DNA of 17,268 nt from an uncultured Ignavibacteria bacterium. GTDB lineage: Bacteria > Bacteroidota > Ignavibacteria > Tepidaquicellales > Tepidaquicellaceae. Made by a program: the position numbers and the translations under genes. The DNA lies in assembly GCA_937974175.1 (NCBI GenBank), contig CALJIG010000127.1:1-17268 (forward strand). Reading direction: 5' to 3'. Below the pieces are notes generated by a model. That model did not search any database and was not told where the DNA came from. It saw nothing but the letters and a program-made list of their open reading frames with translations. This document shows positions 7,186 through 13,575 of this stretch, piece by piece; the first letter of the stretch is position 1, and every line of letters begins with the position of its first letter.

Positions 7186-9048
7186 ATGAAATTCAAATCT
7201 TTACTGAATTTATTACTGCTCGTCTCTGTAATTTGTAGTTTCAACGTCACAGTTGCAGGAGATAGAACGGTATTAGTTGAAAGATATACAAGCTCTACAT
7301 GCGGTCCTTGCGCATCAAATAATCCTACAGTCGATGCCTTTATGAGCTCGCTAACAGAAGCTCAAATTATGGGGCTAAGTTATCACATGAACTGGCCTGC
7401 ACCGGGAAATGACCCGATGTATGCATACAATATTACCGATAATAATACCAGAAGAAACTACTACAGCGTAAATGCAATCCCACAGCTTCAGATGGATGGT
7501 TCCACAACTTTGGAACCGAATTACACTAACGGACAGCTTATGGCGGCATTCAATACCAGAAGTGCCTTGTTAAGTCCGGTTACAATTATTGTAAGACAAA
7601 ATGATATTGGTTCAGATAGCTTGCAGGTATTAGTAACAGTTTATTGTGAAACTGCAATTACTTCACCATCTGCAGTGCTTCACGTTGCAATTATGGAAAA
7701 GTTAATTACGTATGCTTCTGCACCCGGAACCAATGGCGAAAGAAATTTTCATACTGTAATGAGAAAAATGTTACCGAGCGGCACCGGAACTGCGCTTGAA
7801 CTAACACCGGGAACAAGAAAAGACTATGAATTCAGAGTTAAAAAAGATGCTCTCTGGAATCCCGCACAGGTAACTGCAGTTGCTTTTATTCAGCAGCAAA
7901 ATAAAGAAGTTTTGAATTCAGCCTGGAAGCTTTCCGATTTTTGTTTGCTTCCAAATACAGCTTTCAGAGTAGTTACCGCAGGAAGCTCACAAAATGCAAA
8001 TTATAAAATAGCAGTACCATATATTGCCAACGGCTATAATTCAGCAATTACCTTTACTGCTTCAGTAGTTGGTAATCCTGCCGGTATTTCAGTAACTTTC
8101 CCTAGCGGAAATACATTAAGCAGCTTCCCTGATTCACTTGCAATGAATGTTGCTTCTACAGGAAGTGTTCCTGCAGGAATATATCAGGTTGTTGTGACTG
8201 CTACAAATAGTTTAGGCAAATCACATAAGATTGCAGTAAACTATAATGTGGGTAAAAGTTTTATTGCTGTCGGCACTAACAAGTCTAATTTATCATTCAG
8301 AGTAGATGGAAATTCTTACGGAGCCTCTCAATTATTTACCTGGGACCTGAGCTCAAATCATAGCTTAAGCGCAGCTACTCCGCAGGTATTTGCTACTACA
8401 AGATACGTATTTCAAAACTGGAGCAATGGCAGCACAGATACAGCTCAAACTGTAAACATAAATGCAAATGTTTCAAACTATACCGCTATTTTTAAAACAC
8501 AATATAAGCTTACAACAAATACAAACCCCGGCGGATTAGCAGTAACTGTAGCTAACGGAAACCAATTCTGGGATGAAAATTCAAATGTAACGCTGAACAT
8601 TTCACCTTTACAGGTTCAATACAACGGAAAAACATATTACTTCCAGAGATGGCTTGGCGGCGGAACAAATTCATATACAGGTACAAGTTCTTCTACAGTA
8701 TTGAATATGACCAATGCAATAAATCAAATAGCAATATTTGATACGGTTGATGTTGGTATTTCCAGCTTAGGAACTGAAATTCCGGAAAAATATAATTTAT
8801 ACCAGAATTATCCGAATCCGTTCAACCCGACTACAAATATTAAATTTGATGTTCCTGCAGCATCTTTCACTTCGCTAAAAGTTTATGATATTAACGGAAG
8901 AGAAGTTGCGGAATTAGTCAATCAGAATTTACAGGCAGGAAGATATGAATATTCATTCAATGCTGCAGCACTTTCAAGCGGTATTTATTATTTTAAATTA
9001 GTATCAGGTGAGTTCAACCAGATCAAAAAAATGATCCTGTTAAAATAA
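7186..9048 (+). CDS. T9SS-sorted Omp28-like secreted protein with intact CGPC motif
   Basis: Secreted protein of 620 residues. A signal peptide (about 1-24) is followed by an Omp28-family thioredoxin-like domain (about 26-255) with STCGPCA at 37-43, giving the active-site-like pair C39/C42; a conserved cis-Pro-like region NAIPQLQMDG (96-105) also fits a thioredoxin fold. Next come an Ig-like beta region (about 260-355) and one or two repeats of the beta-rich InlB-B/bacterial-repeat kind (about 365-520, with FQNWSNGST and FQRWLGGGT), then a type A T9SS sorting domain (536-620, YNLYQNYPNPFNP ... KKMILLK). It starts 32 bases after its paralog and is last in the operon, before the hairpin at 9075-9106. 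Disulfide exchange is possible from the CGPC motif, but Omp28 proteins have no settled biochemical role. Confidence 0.9.
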   Translation: MKFKSLLNLLLLVSVICSFNVTVAGDRTVLVERYTSSTCGPCASNNPTVDAFMSSLTEAQIMGLSYHMNWPAPGNDPMYAYNITDNNTRRNYYSVNAIPQLQMDGSTTLEPNYTNGQLMAAFNTRSALLSPVTIIVRQNDIGSDSLQVLVTVYCETAITSPSAVLHVAIMEKLITYASAPGTNGERNFHTVMRKMLPSGTGTALELTPGTRKDYEFRVKKDALWNPAQVTAVAFIQQQNKEVLNSAWKLSDFCLLPNTAFRVVTAGSSQNANYKIAVPYIANGYNSAITFTASVVGNPAGISVTFPSGNTLSSFPDSLAMNVASTGSVPAGIYQVVVTATNSLGKSHKIAVNYNVGKSFIAVGTNKSNLSFRVDGNSYGASQLFTWDLSSNHSLSAATPQVFATTRYVFQNWSNGSTDTAQTVNINANVSNYTAIFKTQYKLTTNTNPGGLAVTVANGNQFWDENSNVTLNISPLQVQYNGKTYYFQRWLGGGTNSYTGTSSSTVLNMTNAINQIAIFDTVDVGISSLGTEIPEKYNLYQNYPNPFNPTTNIKFDVPAASFTSLKVYDINGREVAELVNQNLQAGRYEYSFNAAALSSGIYYFKLVSGEFNQIKKMILLK

Positions 9049-9074
9049 TACGAAGTTAATTTTATTTATAAAGA

Positions 9075-9106
9075 AAGCCTTGCTGAATTAATTTTCAGCA
9101 GGGCTT
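9075..9106. terminator. Bidirectional rho-independent terminator between convergent genes
   Basis: A 13-bp stem: AAGCCTTGCTGAA (9075-9087) pairs with TTCAGCAGGGCTT (9094-9106), with one G-U pair and a six-base loop. On the + strand the stem runs into TTTT-G-TTTT (9107-9115), ending the T9SS cargo operon. On the - strand it is followed by TTCTTTATAAATAAAA, T-rich enough to stop the metallophosphoesterase transcript. The right arm lies inside the last codons and stop of that gene (9088-9106). Confidence 0.88.
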
Positions 9107-10419
9107 TTTTGTTTTAGAGTTAAAATTGTAATTTCAGGCCGGCAGTTTAATCTCAATGGCAGCCCGACTGTTCCGATGCCTCTTGTAATATACATATTTG
9201 AGTTTCCGTTCTTATATAGACCTTCCAGAAAATTACTTACAAATGATGCGATTGAAAGATTAAGACTTCCGAGCTTTGCAAATACTATCTGCCCGCCATG
9301 CGTATGACCGCTGACAGTTAAATCAATTTTCTCTTTGGAAAAATCATTAAAGAAATACGGCTTATGATACATTAAAATCTTAGGAACCGATTCAAATGCC
9401 AGATTATTTACTCTTAAGTTTTCTTTAGCATCTGCTACCGTTTTATCAAAATATTTATAAACAACAGGATCGAAATTCGCGCCGCTTGTTCTGGTATCAT
9501 CCATTCCCATTAATAAAAGCTTTTGATTATTTATCTCCAGAATCTTGTTTTCGTTTCTCATCAGCTTTATAGGTGTTTCACCCAGAACAGCTTTAGCTAC
9601 GTACTCTGCATCGTGAAAATAATCATGGTTACCAAGTGTTGCATATACACCATATTTAGCTTTAAGATTTCTGAAAGCTTTTGTGAAAGGATACACTTCG
9701 TCTCTTTGTGAATTTGTTAAGTCCCCGGGTATTAAAATTAAGTCAGCGTTATAGCTGTTCAAAACATCCACATATTCCTTCATCTGTTCTTCACCCATAT
9801 AAGGACCTGAGTGTATATCGCTTATTAAAAGAATTTTAAGCCCCTGTAATTCAGCAGGCAGATTAGCAATAAAAATATCTTTTTCAGTGACAGCATATTC
9901 ATCTTTCTTTATTACGCCGATTGTGGCACTGGTAAATGTATAACCTGTTAATAGTACTCCGCCGGCTCTTATAAATTTTCTACGGGATTCATCAAACTTT
10001 TTAAAATCTCTGTTCTCTTTTACTTTTGAATACTTCTGTTTGAAATACCGGAATTTATTTGTTACGTAGTAAAAAAGAAAAACAGGAAGCTTTATCAGTT
10101 TTAAAGCCAGCATAAGCAGACCTAAAAAAATAACTCCTGCCTGAAAAATAAAAAAAGGAATGATGTATAAATTATATATCCATCTCGGGGCGGTACTGAA
10201 GTCCATCCTGTTTGTCACTAAATATATATAAGGTATATTTAGTATAATGAAAGGAAGAATAGTTATAACCTTCCATAACTTTTCTCTTGTTTTGTTCTTG
10301 GGTATAAATGGAAAGTAAGGATTTGAATTGCCGAATTTCCTGAATGACCAAAAAGCAAAAAAATGAATTATTCCTATTACCGTAAAAAATATTACAAAAA
10401 ACCAAATTCGTGATCCCAT
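9088..10419 (-). CDS. Membrane-attached metallophosphoesterase (YkuE-like)
   Basis: Calcineurin-like phosphoesterase of 443 residues. The dinuclear metal site motifs are complete: DIHSG (D201, H203), PGDLT (G232-D233), GNHD (263-266), MYHKP (H352) and SGHTHGGQ (H372, H374). The first 170 residues are membrane-associated, with hydrophobic segments at about 5-24, 51-68 and 81-110. A twin-arginine-like motif SRRKFI (145-150) then precedes a fourth hydrophobic stretch (151-170). The family includes periplasmic or lipid-directed enzymes such as YkuE/LpxG-type hydrolases, but the substrate here is unknown. The ATG at 10417-10419 is preferred. It is transcribed separately from the metal-protein operon, which ends at the terminator just upstream (10473-10507). 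Confidence 0.9.
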   Translation of the reverse strand: MGSRIWFFVIFFTVIGIIHFFAFWSFRKFGNSNPYFPFIPKNKTREKLWKVITILPFIILNIPYIYLVTNRMDFSTAPRWIYNLYIIPFFIFQAGVIFLGLLMLALKLIKLPVFLFYYVTNKFRYFKQKYSKVKENRDFKKFDESRRKFIRAGGVLLTGYTFTSATIGVIKKDEYAVTEKDIFIANLPAELQGLKILLISDIHSGPYMGEEQMKEYVDVLNSYNADLILIPGDLTNSQRDEVYPFTKAFRNLKAKYGVYATLGNHDYFHDAEYVAKAVLGETPIKLMRNENKILEINNQKLLLMGMDDTRTSGANFDPVVYKYFDKTVADAKENLRVNNLAFESVPKILMYHKPYFFNDFSKEKIDLTVSGHTHGGQIVFAKLGSLNLSIASFVSNFLEGLYKNGNSNMYITRGIGTVGLPLRLNCRPEITILTLKQKSPAEN

Positions 10420-10443
10420 TAATTTATTAAACGTATTTGCAAC

Positions 10444-10463
10444 TTAATTCGTTTCAGAATTAA
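10444..10463. repeat. Perfect inverted repeat upstream of the metallophosphoesterase gene
   Basis: TTAATTC (10444-10450) and GAATTAA (10457-10463) form a perfect 7-bp inverted repeat around a six-base spacer, 25 bases upstream of the metallophosphoesterase start. There is no T-tract, so it is not a terminator; an operator half-site pair is possible. In AT-rich DNA such a repeat can also arise by chance. Confidence 0.3.
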
Positions 10464-10472
10464 ATCCGGCTT

Positions 10473-10507
10473 AAAAAAAACCTCTTCCCGATTATCTCAA
10501 GAAGAGG
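10473..10507 (-). terminator. Rho-independent terminator of the metal-binding protein operon
   Basis: Read on the - strand: CCTCTTC (10507-10501), a 13-base loop, GAAGAGG (10487-10481), then eight T (10480-10473). It lies 30 bases after the stop of the HMA protein gene, the last gene of the long - strand run, and separates that run from the metallophosphoesterase gene. Confidence 0.85.
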
Positions 10508-10537
10508 CTGTTAGTATCTTAAAATATTAAAACAGTT

Positions 10538-10987
10538 CTAAATCTTTTTTGCCTGTTTTACTTTTATTATATTATCTGAAAGACTTACAATTCCTGATAT
10601 AGCAATCTTATCTCCATTATTATATTCGCTGCTGAGATTTTTCAATATTAAATCAGGAGTATTACCCGTGATTAAATGATTATTCTCATAAGTACCTTCA
10701 GCTTTTATAAGAATATCCCGCACACTAAATCCGCCGTCTGTAACGCCGTCCTTAAGCATGTTAATATCTATCCTGGCATCTTTTTTAAAAACTATTGTAA
10801 AAGTAGCTTTTTTTAAATCTGCCTTTACTGATTTGACAAAATCCATAGCCATAAATTCTTCTTCAACGCCTTTAGCGCATAAAGAGCATGTAAATCCGTC
10901 CACACCTACAGTTGCCTGTATCACTTGTGAATGGACGAGGGATAACGGTGCAAGCAAAAACAATATAAAAATTGCTATTTTTTTCAT
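10538..10987 (-). CDS. Periplasmic HMA-domain (MerP-like) metal-binding protein
   Basis: Secreted protein of 149 residues. A signal peptide (1-20, ending VHSQ) leads into a heavy-metal-associated domain (about 22-95) with the ligand motif GFTCSLC (31-37), a variant of GMTCxxC in which C34 and C37 would bind Cu+, Hg2+ or a similar soft metal. The tail (about 96-149) is beta-rich with NGDKIAISGIV and may form a small OB-like barrel; I do not recognise it. The ATG directly abuts the TAA of the cysteine-rich YHS protein gene upstream, so the two are surely co-transcribed. The gene is last in the operon. No metal-transporting P-type ATPase or MerT-like permease is encoded near by. Confidence 0.87.
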   Translation of the reverse strand: MKKIAIFILFLLAPLSLVHSQVIQATVGVDGFTCSLCAKGVEEEFMAMDFVKSVKADLKKATFTIVFKKDARIDINMLKDGVTDGGFSVRDILIKAEGTYENNHLITGNTPDLILKNLSSEYNNGDKIAISGIVSLSDNIIKVKQAKKI

Positions 10988-11767
10988 TTATTTATTATCT
11001 GTCTTTGGTTCTTTCTTTAAATATTTGTTAGCATCTGCTTCAAAATCCTTTATACACATTTTGCAGCAGAAGTAATATTTAGTTCCTTCATATACGGTAG
11101 AAACACTATTTTTAACTGGTTCGTTCATTACCGGGCACATCAAACCGTCTTTTATATATTTTATAGGTTCATTCTTAAAAGAGGTTACGCAGTTATCACA
11201 GCAGAAGCTATAATCTTTTCCAAGATAATTCAATACAACTTCTTTTCCTTTTACAAGCGGTTCACCTGAGACAACGCAAACTGCGCTATCGCTTGATACT
11301 CCGCCTGATGTCTTCATATCTTTACAGCAGTTTCCACCGGCACAATTTCCTTTATCACAGCAGTTATTATCTTTACATCCTTTGCAGCCGCCGTCTTTGC
11401 AGCAGTTTTCAGCGCATGTACAATTTTCACATTTGCAGTCTGCGCAGCAGCATGCAGCAGCTATTAATGCACCGCCTGATGTCATTTTAGAATCGCAACT
11501 TGAGCTTGAACCACAGCCTTTTTTAGAATCACAGCTTGAGCTTGAACCGCAGCCTTTTTTAGAGTCACAGCTTGTCATTGCGCAGTTTCCTGCAGTACAA
11601 CAACCGTTATCTCCGCAGCCTGAACAATTACCTTCAGCACATGTACAGCTTACACATACACAATTGGTACAGCAGCATGACTTTTGATCACCATATGAAC
11701 TACCATACATAAATGCAACAGCTACCATTGCTAAAGCAAGGACACTTAAAAAGAGTTTCGTTTTCAT
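10988..11767 (-). CDS. Cysteine-rich metallothionein-like protein with two YHS/TRASH-type domains
   Basis: Exported protein of about 259 residues (numbered from the ATG). A signal peptide (1-25) is followed by a region with about 33 Cys in 118 residues: module A (31-67), tandem SCDSKKGCGSSS repeats (66-95), an Ala-rich spacer (98-105) and module B (106-148). Modules A and B clearly match each other (CCC..C.C..CTCAE ... GC.DN.CC..GNCA). Two YHS/TRASH-type metal domains follow: C164 ... YSFCCDNC, and CPVMNEP ... YYFCCKMC. About 41 Cys in total point to binding of several soft-metal ions. I chose the ATG at 11767: it gives a clean signal peptide, while the longer TTG start at 11812 lies inside a hairpin. 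The stop abuts the HMA gene. Confidence 0.85.
   Translation of the reverse strand: MKTKLFLSVLALAMVAVAFMYGSSYGDQKSCCCTNCVCVSCTCAEGNCSGCGDNGCCTAGNCAMTSCDSKKGCGSSSSCDSKKGCGSSSSCDSKMTSGGALIAAACCCADCKCENCTCAENCCKDGGCKGCKDNNCCDKGNCAGGNCCKDMKTSGGVSSDSAVCVVSGEPLVKGKEVVLNYLGKDYSFCCDNCVTSFKNEPIKYIKDGLMCPVMNEPVKNSVSTVYEGTKYYFCCKMCIKDFEADANKYLKKEPKTDNK
11491..11573 (-). repeat. 36-bp in-frame tandem repeat inside the cysteine-rich gene
   Basis: Two near-identical 36-bp units (11491-11526 and 11527-11562) and a partial third (from 11563) encode SCDSKKGCGSSS twice and the start of a flanking copy. The units differ at only a few positions, some of them silent. The unit length is a multiple of three, so copy-number change would keep the frame. 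No spacers are present, so this is not CRISPR. Confidence 0.9.
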
Positions 11768-11781
11768 GATTATAATTTTAA

Positions 11782-11829
11782 AATTTAGAAAATTCATTAA
11801 AATTTTTGACAAATTTTAATTTCTAAATT
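11782..11829. repeat. Long AT-rich hairpin between the two cysteine-rich genes
   Basis: AATTTAGAAA (11782-11791) pairs with TTTCTAAATT (11820-11829), and TTAAAATTT (11797-11805) pairs with AAATTTTAA (11811-11819). The stem has 19 base pairs, a five-base bulge (11792-11796) and a five-base loop TTGAC. It spans the stop codon of the upstream small gene and ends 14 bases before the ATG of the cysteine-rich YHS gene. No clear T-tract follows on the - strand. It may be an mRNA processing, stability or attenuation element, or an operator; which of these is not known. Confidence 0.6.
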
Positions 11830-12230
11830 CTAAGAACGCATTTGAGTGTATTTATATCTTCGTTCGGAGGCGAGTGAAATGTATTTATTAGAGAGTTTGA
11901 ATAAACTTTAACATTTTCATTTCCTGAAAGTGAAATTTCAGAAGGTGTGAAAATTTTCAAAGTCTTTGTTATATTATTTACAATTATGTTTTGCGGTAAT
12001 TCAGCAGCGTCAGTCTTTGCTTCTTTTATTTCACAGACACAATGTTTGGTAAACTTAACTTCTTTTTTATTAGCACAGCAGCTTTTCTTTTCAGTCTTTA
12101 CTTTGCAGCAGCAATCCGTCATATCTTTCATAGAACAAAAAACATTGCTTACAGCAGAAAGATTTACCAGAGTAAATACTATCATCACAAGCAGAGTAAG
12201 AGTTTTATTATATGAAGGATGCTTTATCAT
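11823..12230 (-). CDS. Small CC-rich exported protein, possibly HYC_CC_PP-like
   Basis: Exported protein of about 135 residues (from the ATG at 12230) with a membrane/signal segment at about 9-30. Cysteines cluster in the middle: C32, CCC at 40-42, CC at 51-52 and HCVC at 63-66. Near the end, FHSPPNEDINTLKCVLRI carries a Pro-Pro pair. Clustered CC motifs plus a C-terminal PP resemble small Bacteroidota proteins named HYC_CC_PP, but this is from memory and weak. A TTG at 12272 would add 14 hydrophobic residues; I prefer the ATG because it gives a normal export signal. It lies between the lipoprotein gene (59-base gap) and the cysteine-rich YHS gene (55-base gap), so a metal-binding role is inferred. 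Confidence 0.72.
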   Translation of the reverse strand: MIKHPSYNKTLTLLVMIVFTLVNLSAVSNVFCSMKDMTDCCCKVKTEKKSCCANKKEVKFTKHCVCEIKEAKTDAAELPQNIIVNNITKTLKIFTPSEISLSGNENVKVYSNSLINTFHSPPNEDINTLKCVLRI

Positions 12231-12289
12231 TTGGTTTAAAGTTATGCAGAAATAAAAACATAAAAAATCCAATTTTTAAGGTCTAATAA

Positions 12290-13144
12290 TCAATGAACTA
12301 TACTTACTGAATTAAGCACTACCTCTTCACCTACATCAAAATACCCTATGATATTTCCCATATAATAGAAGGCAATTTTTTTAAATTTTCTGGAGCGCTT
12401 GACCATACCTATTTTTGAAAAATAGTCTACCTGTATAAAATTTGTATCGCGGGCATTTCCCTGATAATTACTAAGCTGAACCGGTATACAATTATAAATT
12501 CCCGCCGCAGTCTGAATCTGAACATAATCCAAATATTTTTTCTTTTGAATCTGAAGTGCGCTTATTTTTCTAAAGTACCATTCGGTATTAGTTACAATCG
12601 GATACTTAATGCAGTTTATTGGCGCAGATGCTGAATCAATGTTAACCAATAATCCGCTAAATTCTTTACCTCTGAATTCATCAATTGAGTAATATTGTTT
12701 ATCATTATAAATAAATTTATAATTCGGATTTGGGCGGAAAGGACCGAAGCTCGGGCTTTCAGTAAAACTAATATTTACAAGTCCGGTATCAGTCTGCACA
12801 TAACACTCAGTAGTGTTATAAGCGTGATTGGAAGAAGTGTGATTTGTACGAAGAACTCTTGCATTTATTCCGTTTATCACTGTGTCATTTTTCCAAACAG
12901 CATAACCGACTTCAACGCTTGAATCTATTCCCGAGATATATCTTCTTATTGAATCGGGATAGAATGAATAATTTGGAGTAGTAGTAAAAAACCAGTTGCT
13001 GTTTATTGTATAAGGATATTTAAAATTAGTGGATGTATCTGCGGAGTTTCCCGGCGTTACAATTGCATCGTCACTTTTAGAACACGAATAAATAGTTACA
13101 GCTATCAGTCCTAAACAAATTATTTTCAGAGTAAATTTTATCAA
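12290..13144 (-). CDS. Predicted lipoprotein, unknown function
   Basis: Protein of 284 residues with a lipoprotein signal: a hydrophobic core (7-18) and lipobox-like IYSC (18-21), so C21 would be lipidated and the mature protein held at a membrane facing the periplasm or cell surface. The rest is beta-rich and rich in Tyr, Asn and Ser, with phrases such as YPYTINSNWFF and GVYNC-like ends found in many Bacteroidota surface lipoproteins; I do not recognise a family. The start is TTG and shares four bases with the stop of the upstream methyltransferase-like gene (TTGA), which explains the unusual start through translational coupling. An internal start is unlikely, as it would remove the signal. 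Confidence 0.78.
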   Translation of the reverse strand: MIKFTLKIICLGLIAVTIYSCSKSDDAIVTPGNSADTSTNFKYPYTINSNWFFTTTPNYSFYPDSIRRYISGIDSSVEVGYAVWKNDTVINGINARVLRTNHTSSNHAYNTTECYVQTDTGLVNISFTESPSFGPFRPNPNYKFIYNDKQYYSIDEFRGKEFSGLLVNIDSASAPINCIKYPIVTNTEWYFRKISALQIQKKKYLDYVQIQTAAGIYNCIPVQLSNYQGNARDTNFIQVDYFSKIGMVKRSRKFKKIAFYYMGNIIGYFDVGEEVVLNSVSIVH

Positions 13145-13569
13145 TATATAAATGGAATTAATTTTTTTGAATTAGCGATGTAATTTTTATATTCAGGGAA
13201 TTTTTCCGATAGCTTCTTTTCTTCATAGTCCATCTTCACAATGAAAACAACTATTAAAGCTATCCAGACAATTAAATTTATGTAAGAAAATTTTCCGGTT
13301 ATCCATATCAGAGCAAGCAGAATTACAACAGTATAAATCGGGTGCCGCACATATTTATACGGACCTGATTTTATTAGTACAGCGCTTTTAACGGGAACAG
13401 GTAATACGGAAAAATTTTTATTCAATAATAATGCCGACCACAGCCCTGCTAAACAGAGAAGGATTTCAGCTATGAATAAAAATATATTTTCGGGGAGTAC
13501 TTGCCCGCTGATCATTAAAAAAATCACGCAGGCTAATTGCAAAATAACTATTGTATAAGACTTAATCAA
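13141..13569 (-). CDS. Isoprenylcysteine carboxyl methyltransferase-like membrane protein
   Basis: Integral membrane protein of 142 residues with segments at about 5-22, 28-48, 78-91 and 95-112. The C-terminal half carries the ICMT/PEMT-type signature: KSGPYKYVRHPIYT (67-80), which in the family binds S-adenosylmethionine, and YEEKKLSEKFPEYKNY (115-130) with the conserved Glu pair. Bacterial members are widespread and mostly uncharacterised methyltransferases; prenylated proteins are not the expected substrate. It starts six bases after the pepT stop and overlaps the lipoprotein gene by four bases, so it belongs to the same transcript. The substrate is unknown. Confidence 0.87.
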   Translation of the reverse strand: MIKSYTIVILQLACVIFLMISGQVLPENIFLFIAEILLCLAGLWSALLLNKNFSVLPVPVKSAVLIKSGPYKYVRHPIYTVVILLALIWITGKFSYINLIVWIALIVVFIVKMDYEEKKLSEKFPEYKNYIANSKKLIPFIY

Positions 13570-13575
13570 AACAGT

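Noticed and set aside
11491..11573. 36-bp repeats of CRISPR-like length
   Set aside because: The units are directly adjacent with no spacers and translate in frame as SCDSKKGCGSSS within a real gene; no cas genes are present.
11382..11687. Open reading frame of about 100 codons on the + strand opposite the cysteine-rich gene
   Set aside because: It is the mirror of the cysteine-rich coding repeats (Gln/Leu/Glu-rich repeats result from antisense reading), has no supporting motif, and the - strand frame has a signal peptide and metal domains.
11768..11812. N-terminal extension of the cysteine-rich protein from the TTG at 11812
   Set aside because: It would place the start within the hairpin and put 15 residues ahead of an already complete signal peptide; the ATG at 11767 is the better start.
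12231..12272. N-terminal extension of the small CC-rich protein from the TTG at 12272
   Set aside because: The ATG at 12230 already provides a normal positively charged n-region and hydrophobic core; the extension adds an unrelated hydrophobic stretch.
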